A stretch of DNA of 64,000 nt, taken from Xanthostigma xanthostigma. Its lineage: Eukaryota > Arthropoda > Insecta > Raphidioptera > Raphidiidae. Made by a program: the position numbers and the translations under genes. The DNA lies in NCBI GenBank assembly GCA_963575645.1, contig OY754466.1, forward strand, positions 42,874,001-42,938,000, given 5' to 3'. Positions 1 through 11,600 of this stretch are shown one piece after another (the first letter of the stretch is position 1; each line of letters starts with the position of its first letter). Under the pieces are notes generated by a model, which was not told where the DNA came from, ran no database searches, and worked only from the letters and a program-made list of their open reading frames with translations.

Positions 1-3000
1 ATTCGCTTGCAACTGGGCCTGATTAGCTGCCGCTTGTTCGTTCATTTCTTTCATTTCTTCAGGTTTGATTTCTTTTATTTCAGTTATCTGCGTTTGATTC
101 AGGGTAATCACTTGGGTTTGGAATGTCGGCAACTGGCTTTTACTGAAAATATCGATACGTTAAAATTTTCGAAAGAATTTACGAGCGTCTATAGATCACA
201 ACCAATTCATTCAATAAATGACAAATTCGACGCACACTTTACAATAAGTTTGTTCCAAGCAGCCGCGAACGGTAATAAAACCGTACACAGTCTTGTTACT
301 GCGCAAGACTGTCTTGCGCAGTATCGATATTTGAGCTAGTGCGCAAATTAGTCTTGCGCAGTGACAAGACGGTGTACAGTTTTATTACCGTTCAATACTG
401 CTTGGAACGAACCTAATGTTTACCTTTTGTTTATTAACACCGGCAAAGTAAGTTTAGCGAAAGTTTTGAATTTCAACACGAATATTTCCAACATCCGCAT
501 CAACAGCTCGCGACACTGCGTTCCGTTTTCAGCTTCTGCTTTTTTTATGCAATCGACAAGATTCAATAAAAGTTTACAGGACATAGTCTGTATGCTGAAA
601 GAAAACAAATACAAAAAAATGTGAGCTGTCGTGGGACGCTGATTAAATATGGCCCTGTAACTAAATTTCACCATGTAACATCTAGTTGCATGCAGAAAGC
701 AACGAAGTTAACCTTATCACTATCGCTTGCATCAATGATTCTGCCCCGTTTTACGATGTGACCAGCGCTCGCGATTTTTTTCCCTTCAGTATAATTACGT
801 TTTGAAGGATTACTATCAGCCCAACGACAAATCTTTCTCGGAAATATACATTTTAAATAAAACATTAAAACCTTGAATACTGTCGATGGAAACAATTCGC
901 ATAGGGCGGCCATATCGAATATGGTGGTTTCACTTACGTGTTCAATTTTCATAAAACCAGTTAAGAACAACAAACGGGGCATTACTGTACTATATTATTT
1001 AAATGTCAATAATATTCTTACGTAGTTTGTAAGGATGGATCGTGAACAATTTTTCCGAATAAATGAACAGCCCTAGCCAAATCAGCTAACGGCAAACTCG
1101 GTCTTACGTGATGAACCAGGTCGGCGAGTGTTGAATAAGCCAGTGGCCTTAAAGTATCTCTGACTGTCCAACCATTACCGAGCAGAATTGATTCGTCGAA
1201 CAATTTCTCCATGTGTGGAACAAATTCTAAAACAATTCAAATCATATCACTAAGTTCACTACGCATAAAAAAAAAAAAACAGACGAGAAATACATTTCGC
1301 AATACGTTGAAAGAGACGCGTTTCATGTATGTTTTCGAAAACAATGTTTGACAATATTTTTGCGCGCATACGCGGGTCAAAAATAAAGTGTTTGCGTCCC
1401 TTGGGTAATGCTTTTCGGGTCGAAAGTAAGCAAAATCGACGCTGTTTCACGCGATGAATGTAAACTATATCTTACAGTTCCACCAATAGAGATGGGCACA
1501 TGAGAAACACAATACAGATGGCAGCAGGTATATAGCTACCAAAGTTATGATTGGTTCTTACAAGAAAACGCGCTTTTTCCCTTCTGATAGCATGCAACCA
1601 CTTTTTTTTGTCCTTCAAATCCTTTGGAAATGCAAAACCTTTATAATTTGAACATTGATAAACACAACACATCAGTATTGTCAACGATTTATTATTTTAA
1701 ATAAACTTATTTGGTACACAGTATTATGAATGGTCCACAAATCGTGGTGGTTATATAGCTGGCGCCTCTAGCGGCCAAGTTTGGCAGTGCCCATTCCTAT
1801 TAGGTAGTAGCTGCATTCATTTACAGCAGTGATTCCCAAAGTGGTCTATATCGACCCCCAGGGGTCGACGACAACTTGCAAGGGATCCATGTCAGCGGGA
1901 AAAAAAATTGGGGGTCCATGAAATGAAAATGGGGGTCAACAATAGTGAATCTCCTAACAAAAAAAAAAGAAACAAACTGGACATCGTTAACCGAAGAGAT
2001 TTAAGATTAAATCTAACTAAATTGATGCCAAATGTTGAAAATTTATTACTAAAGCATCAGGTTCATCTCTCACACTATAAGCATTTATTTTTTGCTTAGT
2101 TATTTTATGTAACAGAAAGTAAATTTTAATTTGATTCGTTTAATTTGAATCTAATTAATAAATGTATAAAACTAAACATTTCTCCCTACATTTCACTACC
2201 GTTATAAATTTAAATCGTTCAAAGTGAGTAGCACTATACCGGTTGTCAAAAATACATTTGAAATTAATGAATTTGCAAAAAATCAATATCAGATAAGCAG
2301 GGGGTCTACCCAAAACCGAAAAACATGGCAAGTGGTCTACAAGACAAAAAAGTTTGGGGACCTCTGATTTGTAGTGTTTTTATGGCTGATTGCCAAATTG
2401 CGCTTTCAATGTAGGTAATTATTACAAAAAGTACTGTTTGTTACTCACTGTGTTTCATGTCCGTTGCAAAAATATGTCTGATAGCAATGAGCAGCTCTTT
2501 CCGTAAATGGCAAACCTCTTGAGGACAGAGTTCCAGCAGATTTAGGATACCCAAAACCATCTGTTGTGAGTATTGAGCTACCACTTCTAAATGGAAGCGT
2601 ACGATATATGCAAGAAAAGACAAAGTTTTTATTTGCGCTCCCATGAAGTCTACGAACACTTCTTTGTTAAACTGCACCGATTGTCTGCAAATTAAAAAGT
2701 TCACTGTAGTATAAAGAGATTATGTCGAACAAAAGCTCTTAATTCAAAACAATAGTGTAAGTGCCTTATGGCAAATACACTAATAAAGGCTATAACTGAT
2801 GATAGACAGGTAACCGACTGAAAAATCGGTAAATATGAACAATATTATAGTAAATGCAAGCTCACACATGTTCTACCGATGATCGCACCAACAAAACAAT
2901 AGGTAGCTGCCATCAATAAAAAGTCAGTCGTTTGTTTAAAAGCCTTTAAGATACAAATTTTGTAAATGAGATGTTTCTAGACTTACCTTTGTTGAGGAGT

Positions 3001-6000
3001 CGGTTGCAAAATGATCGTACTCATTATCAACTGAATATAATCACAAATATCTGGCATAACATTTGCTCGGTAAATCTGATAGAACAATACTACGATAATG
3101 GGCAGTTCTTGTAAAACTTTCAACGATAACACTCCTTTCGGTATAAGATTATACTAGAATTAAAAAGAGATCTTTCAGAAAGTGTTTTCTTCAATTTTTT
3201 ATCGACGTATTTTTCAGCTCTTCAGCTACGTATGACTACCTTTATAATAACATGGCAACAAGGACTATCAGACGTTTTTCTGTCATCTAAGAAAGGGATG
3301 TGTCATTCGAATATCACTACTGTTTATATTTTCCGCCACCTGATGGCGCCACTAGCAAGTGAAATATCTGTCATTCAAATAGCATTGCTGTTTATATGCA
3401 TCATTCAAAGATTAAATATCAATTTTGTATAATATATTAAACTGTTTCTTAATAATGGATAAATGAAGAATGATTAAACACAAACCGTAATTTCTCTAAA
3501 CCAGTGATCCCAAAAGTGGTCTATATCGACCCCCAGGGGTCGACATCAACTTGCAAGGGGTCCATGTCAGCGGGAAAAAAATTGGGGGTCTATGAAATGA
3601 AAATGGGGGTCAACGATAGTGAATCTCCTAACAAAAAAAGAAACAAACTGGACATCGTTAACCGAAGAGATTTAAGATTAAATCTAACTAAATTGATGCC
3701 AAATGTTGAAAATTTATTATTTAAGTATCAGGTTCATCTCTCACACTAAAAGCATTTATTTTTTTCTTAGTTATTTTATGTAACAGAAAGTAAATTTTAA
3801 TTTGATTCGTTTAATTTGAATCTAATTAATAAATGTATAAAACTAAACATTTCACACTACATTTCACTACCGTTATAAATTTAAATCGTTCAAAGTGAGT
3901 AGTACTATACCGGTTGTCAAAAATATATTTGAAATTAATGAATTTGCAAAAAATCAATATCAGATAAGCAGGGGGTCTACCCAAAACCGAAAAACATGGC
4001 AAGTGGTTCACAAAAAAGTTCGGGGACCTCTGCTCTAAACGTTTGACACATATCTTATTTGCCACTAGTGCCATCTGACGAAAAAAAAATTTAACGCATA
4101 CCTTACTTGTCACGAACGCCATCTGACGCCTCATTAACGACATAATAAGCAGATGTAGACAAAAGTATGTGATACAAACGGTATACTCCAAATTATTTTG
4201 GGGGTGTCGAATTCGACTAGTTTGCTTCCAGTCTAATAGCACATGTTTCTTCGAATAACGAACGTCATAATAACAGAATACATACACTCGTCATCATAAT
4301 CGGACAAAACAATGAAAATTTACGACAATGTGCACGATCGGTCAAATTAACCAAAATCTGGACTATTTTACATTGACGAGTAAAAAAAGTACATAGAAAA
4401 AAATGAACTTACGCATATAGCTGTACCATCGGGTGCCTTTTTCTCGCTCTGTATAGCTGTTATTGTGTATGTATCTTGTAACAGCTGTTCAATATTAATT
4501 TCAGCTAGATCGTTCACTTTCAACGGCGGTCTCGGCTCGAATATCCTATTTAAATGATTTGGTAATTCTGAATATATTGATTTAACGAATTTTAAAAAAT
4601 TCTGCGTCTGTAAAAATAAATTAAAAAATAAAACAGTCTTGGTAAAAATTTAAGGTCACCACAATACATTTTAAACTAGAAATGCTATCAAGAACAAGGC
4701 AAAGAAAACAATTTTTTTTAACGAACAGTAGTACTCGATTTAACCGAATCTGTTTTTTTCAAGGTTATATCTAACTTTTATTCCCCATATTAGAGCCTGG
4801 ATTATTCGAGCAATGCGACTATTTTTGTATGATAACCATAAATATTTTAATGAGTTGTCATAAAAACATGCAGTTTTTTGAAGTAAAACTTCTTTAGGCG
4901 AGACTTGAGAGTAACTCAGATCTTTTTCGGACGGAAGTTACGTTCACTACAATCTCTGGCATTGATAAAAGTATTCCATAGAATACTTTAATCAATGTCT
5001 TACGCAGTTTCCACTATTTACAGACTCCGACTGACAGATGGCGGCATCAACACGCATTTGTAGAAACCATCTTGAACGAAAGTTGAAACATAGCTACGGA
5101 CGCATACCAATAAGCATAGCCAACGCAATTTAATTAACGAGTTGTGACTGAATATTTCTCAAAAAAATGAGTGGTAAAAAATTAAATTTGATATTAAAAA
5201 AGTTTTACTTCAACCGTGGCAAAATGTATCTAAAAAGTTTATCCGAATTTTTCGTTTATTCGAGGTAGAATTGGGCTTTTGAATGAAATTTTTTTTTGTC
5301 ATAAATGGAATGATCGTATATAAGTTTTATAACAAAACTATTTTTCTTTTTTTTATTTTCGTTATAATTCAAAAGTTATATCAAATTAAAAATATATTTT
5401 TGTACCCAGTTCCGAGAACGCGCCGACATTTCCCGAACATAATGTGACGTCATAATGTTAATTTATATTATTATAATAATAAATAATAAATTAATTAGTT
5501 ATATTTAATGAAAAATATTTAGTTTCTCATAAATTACAGTCACATTATTATTTTGTGAAAAAAAAAACTTCCATTGATGCTTTCGCATCTCGAACCGCAG
5601 CTGAATTGAACTGAAAATGTATCATTTTTTAGAAAATCTGTGATCATAAATAATATCTACAGTAAGTATATTAGCAGAATTGGCTTTTATAAAAGATTTG
5701 TCACACATTATTAAATAGAATTACTTGTCAACAAAATTTTTTTATACTAAATTTAGGATAGTTTTAGTCAATACACATGTAGAAGCCATTGATAGTATAC
5801 TGCGTATATACATTTTAACATTATGACGTCACAACTGTCAAAAACAATTTCAGTGCGTTTGCAGTCACGTGATTTTTTTTTTAAATTTTATCAATTTTAA
5901 ATTGCTTATAATTAATTTAAAAAAAGTTTTTTGAAAGTTTTTCGCATCGATTATCAATATTATTTATAATAAAGTTTTAAAATACTTACAATAAAAAAAT

Positions 6001-7239
6001 CGATAATTATTTTTTTTTTCAAAAGCCTAATTACTTCACAATAGCTCGTATAATCGAAAATCTATCAAATTTTAGAATGTTTTGATTTAAGGTTCTGACA
6101 AAAATACGAAACTTAATAAATATATCGTTTTCGTTGCCCTGTTTGTGATCCATCGTTCAATTAAAAAAAATATATTGCCTCTGTATTAAAGGTGGGTCGA
6201 TATGTTTTATGCATTTCTATAATAATGCGGAGACAGACCAAAGTGTTTTCTTCGTTTTCGATCGCAAGTAATCTTAAAACTAGCGTCAAAATATTTTTGG
6301 CGTACGGTCTCAACGCATCGTTAGTCGGAAATCGATGAATCATTTCTAAAATCAACTTTCGAACTTGTTGAAGGTTATATTCAGAAATGAATAAGGGTTC
6401 CCCTTCTGCTAGGATCTTTAAAAATATTTTTATAGAATGATCCAAGAATTGTGGATACTGAGGCGATTGTAGAATCACCTGCAAAAAAAAATATAAATTA
6501 GGAATAAACGTAGACTGACCCCGTTAAAATTCGACGAAGTAAAGATATTTGGACAAACTTCTTAGAATTAAAATTATAATTAAAAATTGGTTGTCTGTAA
6601 AGTCGGTTTACGGACGATAGTTTTACGTGATAACGTCATAAAGAAACATTGATGAACTCTCTGACGTCACGCCAGAAGAGAGAGAAATGCGTACAAGCCG
6701 ACGCTTGGGCCGATCGTGCCTCTCTATCGCTTATACCGCGCTCTCGCTTGCACGCTCAGGCTCAGGCGGAACGTGACACTTTTTCGTGCGTGCAGCCGGT
6801 GTTTCATCAATTTATAAGACGTTATCACGTCAAAAAAAACGAGAAAAAACACGCTTGTATAGCAATGTGCACTAACAAGTAAAACATAATTTTTAAACAT
6901 ATGATGATATTGTTCAACAACAATAGGATGTTCCTCAACTCTACACGGACTGCTTCAAGAAGCGACTGTATGTCTACATACGACCTGACTAAGTTTAAAA
7001 AAATCTGAGACAAAACAATGGTTCGGTCGATTGAAAACGTATATCGTTTTGCAATTTCGAACCGAATGATTTTATACCTCGAAGTTTTCGAACAACTCTT
7101 GAGCAGCTTTCAATTTGATGTCGTCTTTGGGATTGCTTTCCGCGAGCATTGAGACGACGCTCAAAAATGTATTCATTTGAGTCGTCGCATTTTCTGTTTG
7201 TGGAGTTTGGTCCGGTAAGACCGGCCCTATCGGTGGCAT
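1..7239 (-). CDS. Nipped-A: Nipped-A / TRRAP, N-terminal part (8 exons, runs off left edge)
   Basis: Scaffold subunit of the SAGA and Tip60/NuA4 histone acetyltransferase complexes; a giant nuclear HEAT-repeat pseudokinase of the PIKK family that contacts activators. Coding exons on the minus strand: 7239-7078, 6478-6179, 4607-4413, 3153-2987, 2684-2449, 1226-1022, 594-424, 142-1. They join in frame and give about 526 residues of a family that is usually near 3,800. Recognisable TRRAP stretches run in order: SPQYPQFLDHSIKIF and ENEENTLVCLRIIIEMHK in exon 2, YSELPNHLNRIFEPRPPLKV in exon 3, LIPKGVLSLKVLQELPIIVV in exon 4, AQIKTLSFLAYIVRF in exon 5, KLFDESILLGNGWTVRDTLR in exon 6 and TIQTMSCKLLLNLVDCI in exon 7. 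The start Met at 7239 opens a 54-codon first exon like that of the fly protein. Intron 2 uses a GC donor. The gene is divergent from the NACHT-WD gene. Confidence 0.95.
1827..2366. mobile_element. hAT-type nonautonomous element, copy 1
   Basis: Begins CAGTGATTCCCAAA and ends TTTGGGGACCTCTG, an imperfect hAT-style inverted terminus. It is flanked by ATTTACAG and ATTTGTAG, a mutated 8-bp target duplication. It is near-identical to the copy at 3502-4032. The plus strand keeps the last ~60 codons of a hAT (SCAND3/ZBED-like) transposase, ending LMPNVENLLLKHQVHLSH-type at about 2076, with a frame break in an A run near 1965. It lies in Nipped-A intron 5. Confidence 0.8.
3502..4032. mobile_element. 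hAT-type nonautonomous element, copy 2, perfect TSD
   Basis: The same 531-bp element as at 1827-2366, flanked by a perfect 8-bp duplication CTCTAAAC at 3494-3501 and 4033-4040. Termini are CAGTGATCCC and GGGGACCTCTG. It carries the transposase C-terminal remnant on the plus strand (ending near 3747, motif RRDLRLNLTKLMPNVENLL). It sits in Nipped-A intron 3, close to exon 4. Confidence 0.88.
4608..6178 (-). other. Nipped-A intron 2 (GC-AG), repeat-filled
   Basis: A 1.57 kb intron with no supported gene. A degenerate foldback runs about 4870-5215; both ends carry GAAGTAAAACTTC-type sequence in opposite orientation. A second repeat at about 5405-5880 has inverted GTGACGTCATAATGTTAA / TTAACATTATGACGTCAC motifs, and a related fragment occurs at 61740-61830. 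Confidence 0.7.
6583..6837. repeat. Dispersed MITE-like repeat, family 'GTGATAACG', copy A
   Basis: Starts near TTGGTTGTCTGTAAAGTCGG and ACGTGATAACGTC and ends with GACGTTATCACGTC. The same sequence is found in reverse at 58196-58455 and, with a longer interior, at 49950-50640. The termini form an imperfect inverted repeat around the GTGATAACG core. It lies in Nipped-A intron 1. No coding capacity seen. Confidence 0.75.
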
Positions 7240-8626
7240 CTTGCCACTCGAGTTTTATCTGAAACAAAAAAAAATAAAATACTGTCTGTTAGTACTCTCA
7301 TCTTATGTGTAAACATTCTGAATTAAATCGCCTGTAACTTCTGCAACTTTAACGACATCCTCAAGTAAATAAAATTGTCGACCAATTTTTCTCAGACCAA
7401 ACGATATATTGACAAAAAATGATAAAATTACAAATCAATATAACACAAGATTTGGATCTTCTTCAGAAATATCTAAAAAATATAAAAATTAATTAGTATT
7501 AATTATGTTTGTTATTAATTTTTCATTATTTTTGAACCATTCAAAGTTTCAATCCTGCGTGAAATCTATTACTTAATTAATACTAATTAATTTTTATATT
7601 TTTTAGATATTTCTGAAGAAGATCCAAATCCGGATCGAAACGTCATCTTGTGTTATATTGATTTGTAATTTTATCATTTTTTTGTCAATATATCGTTTGG
7701 TCTGAGAAAAATTGGTCGACAATTTTATTTACTTGAAGAGTTCTATTCAGACGTTAATCAAATATTTTAACGACATCCCTTAAGCTTCTCTTTTTTATAT
7801 AAATTAAACGCCTGCAACTGCTGCAACTAAAATAATATCCCTTGCGTCTCGCATGTAAAATCTCACGAAATCACTCTACTCTGAGAGGTGGGGGAGGGTT
7901 GATCTCGAGAGGTGTAATAATTATAATTTTATTAGTTGAAAAAAAAAAACAGATATATGAAACACCGAAACGAGATAAAATTAAGGTAAAAAACAAACTG
8001 CATTTGCTGCTTGCGTGTATTGGGTACAATGAAATATTATTTACTTATACAAATTGATATATATTGGCTCAAAGATTAATAGCAAAATAATATTTTAATT
8101 TTGGCTCCGGTTAGTTTTGAGAATGAGACAGTGTCTAATAAAACAAAAATAACAATTAAATGTCAAATTATAAAATAAAATTTACATTACAATTACTCAT
8201 TTATAATTTCTTTTTTTTAAAGGCCGCCAGCAGCTAATGTAATTCATACAAAGGATCACTTTACCATTGAAACAGTAAAACAAAACACAAACTGTTTAAA
8301 CAAAAAAAGATCAGCTCGATACTGATTTTTCTTGTAGATTGCAATGTGCACCCGGTCTTTCCTATTATATTATATTAGTTTACTGTCGAACGTCTACAAT
8401 TTAACAATCTATCTGATCCTCTTTAAATTTAGTTTATGTTTCCATAGTAACATAACAAATGAAACGCGAGTTTAATATTATTGATTACGGATAGCGTAGG
8501 TCTGTAAGCACCGTATCGAACCTCAGTTCAAGTTCACAGTTCGTGGCGAAACAATCGAACATAGCAACCATAAAGTGATATCGAAAACGCAATAAAAAAA
8601 AAATCTTTTCGATTTAAAAAATCAAA
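7240..8626. other. Divergent intergenic region between Nipped-A and the NACHT-WD gene
   Basis: 1.39 kb between the two ATGs, so it must hold both promoters or 5' UTRs. I see no clear TATA box. The main structure is the foldback repeat at 7342-7748. The context TCAAAATGG at 8622-8630 is a good insect start context for the plus-strand gene. Confidence 0.6.
7342..7748. repeat. Foldback repeat with CTGAAGA-hairpin-GAAA motif
   Basis: Two long arms in inverted orientation. The left arm (about 7364-7506) reads AAATAAAATTGTCGACCAAT and onward; the right arm (about 7570-7737) is its complement and ends TTACTTGAAGAGTTC. The right arm keeps CTGAAGA at 7613-7619, a GATCC/GGATC hairpin and GAAA at 7637-7640. 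Related pieces are at 27634-28222 and 51637-51790. The architecture resembles inverted termini of Penelope-like retroelements, but no reverse transcriptase is present. Confidence 0.7.
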
Positions 8627-11600
8627 ATGGATGACCGTACAGTCGATTTAATTTTTGCCGGGTCTTTGCAAAAACTGCCACCGGTCAGTTCAAAAATTGT
8701 GCGCATTTTTACAAGTTCAACTTTCACAGGTAACACTTTTATTAAATGTATCAACTTTACTGTAGTTTTGTTCTATTGCCTTGACCTTGACAATGGCCTT
8801 CAGCCATTTAAGTGACTTTTTACTTTTTTAAATGATAGGAAAAAAACTATCTGAACTTTTCTGGTAAAAAAAAAGTTTAGATAATTTTTTTCGTCGTCCG
8901 TCCGTCCGTAACTTCTAAACGGTTCGTTGTAGGAAGATGAAATTTGGCATGCAGGTCGAACATGTTGCGTAGATATTTTAGGGGTCTTGTTAGTGTATTT
9001 GCCATAAGGCACTTACACTATTGGCGTCGGTGGGATGGCGGGACCTAGGGGTCGGACCAAATTTTCTCGACGTTTCATAGCCTTCTAAACACTTTGGCAC
9101 CATTTTTGGAAAAGTATGTTTATATATGTATATATATATATATTTATATATATATATATATATGTGTTAGCACGATAACTCTCGACAGACTTAATCGATT
9201 TAAACCAAATTTGGTCTACACGTTGGAATCCATCACCGCACGAAGCCTATTTAAAATGGGCTCAATCGGGCCATGTTAAGGGTGGTATTTAGGGGTTGAA
9301 AAAAGTTTTAGGGCCCAAAAATACCGAAAAAATTATCGGAATCACTTCAAATTTGAAATTTAACCCTTTAGGAATTATTAAAATGTGCTGCTAAAATTTT
9401 AATAAAATCGGCCCGACAGGACCGGACTTACAAATTTTATGAAAACACATATAGATTTACATACTGAAGGGTATATATAATTTGGTACAGATGTTGAATT
9501 GATATGTAGTATTGAAATTAAGTAAAAAATGTTGTTTTAAGGGGTGTATTAAGGGGTAATTTTTTTTTATTTTGTTCAAAATCAAAGTTTATACAATAGC
9601 CACACTGTCTATTAAAGCAAATACACTATATTGTCGGCAGGGTTTCGCACTGCGACCCGAGTTTTTTTTAATTTTATATCATCGGTATAAAGTGAAGAAA
9701 AATAAATAAAAATTAGCACGTTGCACATCGTTACAAAAAGTTTTGTTCTCTTGTGTTTTCAACAGAGACATTTAGTTCAATTCAACTGCACGCTGCTTTA
9801 TTAACAAACTAGTACCAAACACAATGCCATTGTTTCAGATACAACAATGGAAAGAAATACGTTGATGGCCAAATGCTATCCGCGAATCAAAGATTACTGT
9901 CGTGAAAAACATGGTTTAGAATTTCAGGTAAGGTTGCAATTAATATTAATTAATCGATTGGCCGCAACACAGGCCAACAATGATTAATAGAATAGAATGG
10001 CATAGAATAGATGACTTTCTGAAAACTATAAACGCAAATAACTACTAAACCAAAAACAGTTGTGTGGTTTTAAGAAACCACGACGCAAGTGAAACTTTTA
10101 TTGGATTGTAGGCGTTGGATTGTAGACACTTATCCATCACGATTAATTATAAACAACAATATTCACATGAATACACGAATAAAAACATGTAAACACTGTA
10201 CAGCAATTGCCCGCATGACAGACTGACTATGTGTTATGCATACTACACGGTCAGCTGATGCTAACCATGGGCGCCGCCATATTGGCCTTGGCGGCTCTAC
10301 CGAGCGCCTACTCCGAACGCCTTTCACTTTACCCCTACTCCGCGGCCGCCTGTAATGCGACATGCAACAGACGGCCAAAAAAATTCGGGGCGATAGAATA
10401 AACGTTTCACTTTAAAAAAGACATACAGACGTTTGTTTGTGCTCATTGGATTCAGGGTAAGCCTTGAAATAAATGCAAAAATCGAATTCTTTGATATACT
10501 TTTGAAATTGAGAATCCTTACAGAAAAAAATAACAGTAACAGCTCTTAGTAATGCAGTGTAAGCAGCAAGTCCAAGAGCGACGGTGGTTCAGTGGTAGAA
10601 TGCTCGTCTGCAACGCGGGCGCCCTGTGATCAATTACTGGCCGATGCAATTATTTTTGTGTGTGTTTAGAATTGCAAATAACTTGATTTATTTATATTTT
10701 TTATTTTTAGAATTGCAAATCACTTTATTCATTTTTTTTTGTACTGACTCACTTATAAAAACTTTTAATGTTGTGTCGTGTATCATGTATGTATCAAAGT
10801 CGTCAATTGTGTTGACTGAATAGATTCAGTGAATACGTCTAGCATATTATGACAGTGACAGATGTTTATTTGTACTAATGTGCTGTCGGTAAATGCAGCT
10901 CAAAGCCAATCTAAATAACACACTATAACGTGTGGCTCTGAAGTTGCGTGGTGTACATCGAGAATATTTGATGATGACGTTTCATGTGCTGCTTCGGAGC
11001 GCAGAACAGCGCAAGAAGTCAGCCACACAGAACACACACGAATGGCGTGGTCTGCCAGTGGCTGTTAAATGTTACAGCGTTGATTGTGTAACTATTACAT
11101 TATTTCCTAACATTAATTAATATCGGTTATATATGGAGAATATAATTCATTCTAAAATTATGAAGTACCTAAGATTTTGGTTGTTCTGCAGCTCTGAGAC
11201 GCTCATAGAGGAACCGTCACTGATTAAATACTTTAATACTTTTTATTAAATAACGAAAACGAGCCGATTTACCATAATAATGTCACAAAACAAGAAGGAG
11301 CGAAGTTTGAACTTTTTATAATTACCGACTGACCCTAAATTGGGATATTCGACGTCCCGATCAAGGATGGATCGGGACGTGTTCACAGACTCCTGAAAAT
11401 CGGGACGTCTCGTGCAAACCGGGACACCTGACAACGCTAGACGACCCAATTACCAGACGCGTGTACCGTTACAATAAACAAATTTCGTTTCACAAAGAAA
11501 TGCCATTAACTTTAAAAGTGAAAATATAAAGTGTTTCTTTAGAGTTATCAAGGTACAATCAAATTATAAAGATTCGAGCATTAATTCAACAGTGACACTT

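Noticed and set aside
668..982. 104-codon minus-strand ORF
   Set aside because: It lies wholly inside the Nipped-A intron between exons 6 and 7. The exon 1022/594 join gives an exact TRRAP match, so it is not coding for that gene. It might be a transposon fragment, but I recognise no family.
3826..4287. 153-codon minus-strand ORF
   Set aside because: It runs across the end of the hAT element at 3502-4032 into flanking AT-rich DNA; an open frame by chance.
9094..9279. ORF over the TA-rich tract
   Set aside because: A translated microsatellite (IYIYIY), not a gene.
10163..10378. 71-codon Arg-rich minus-strand ORF
   Set aside because: It comes from a local GC-rich patch with no domain and no conserved structure.
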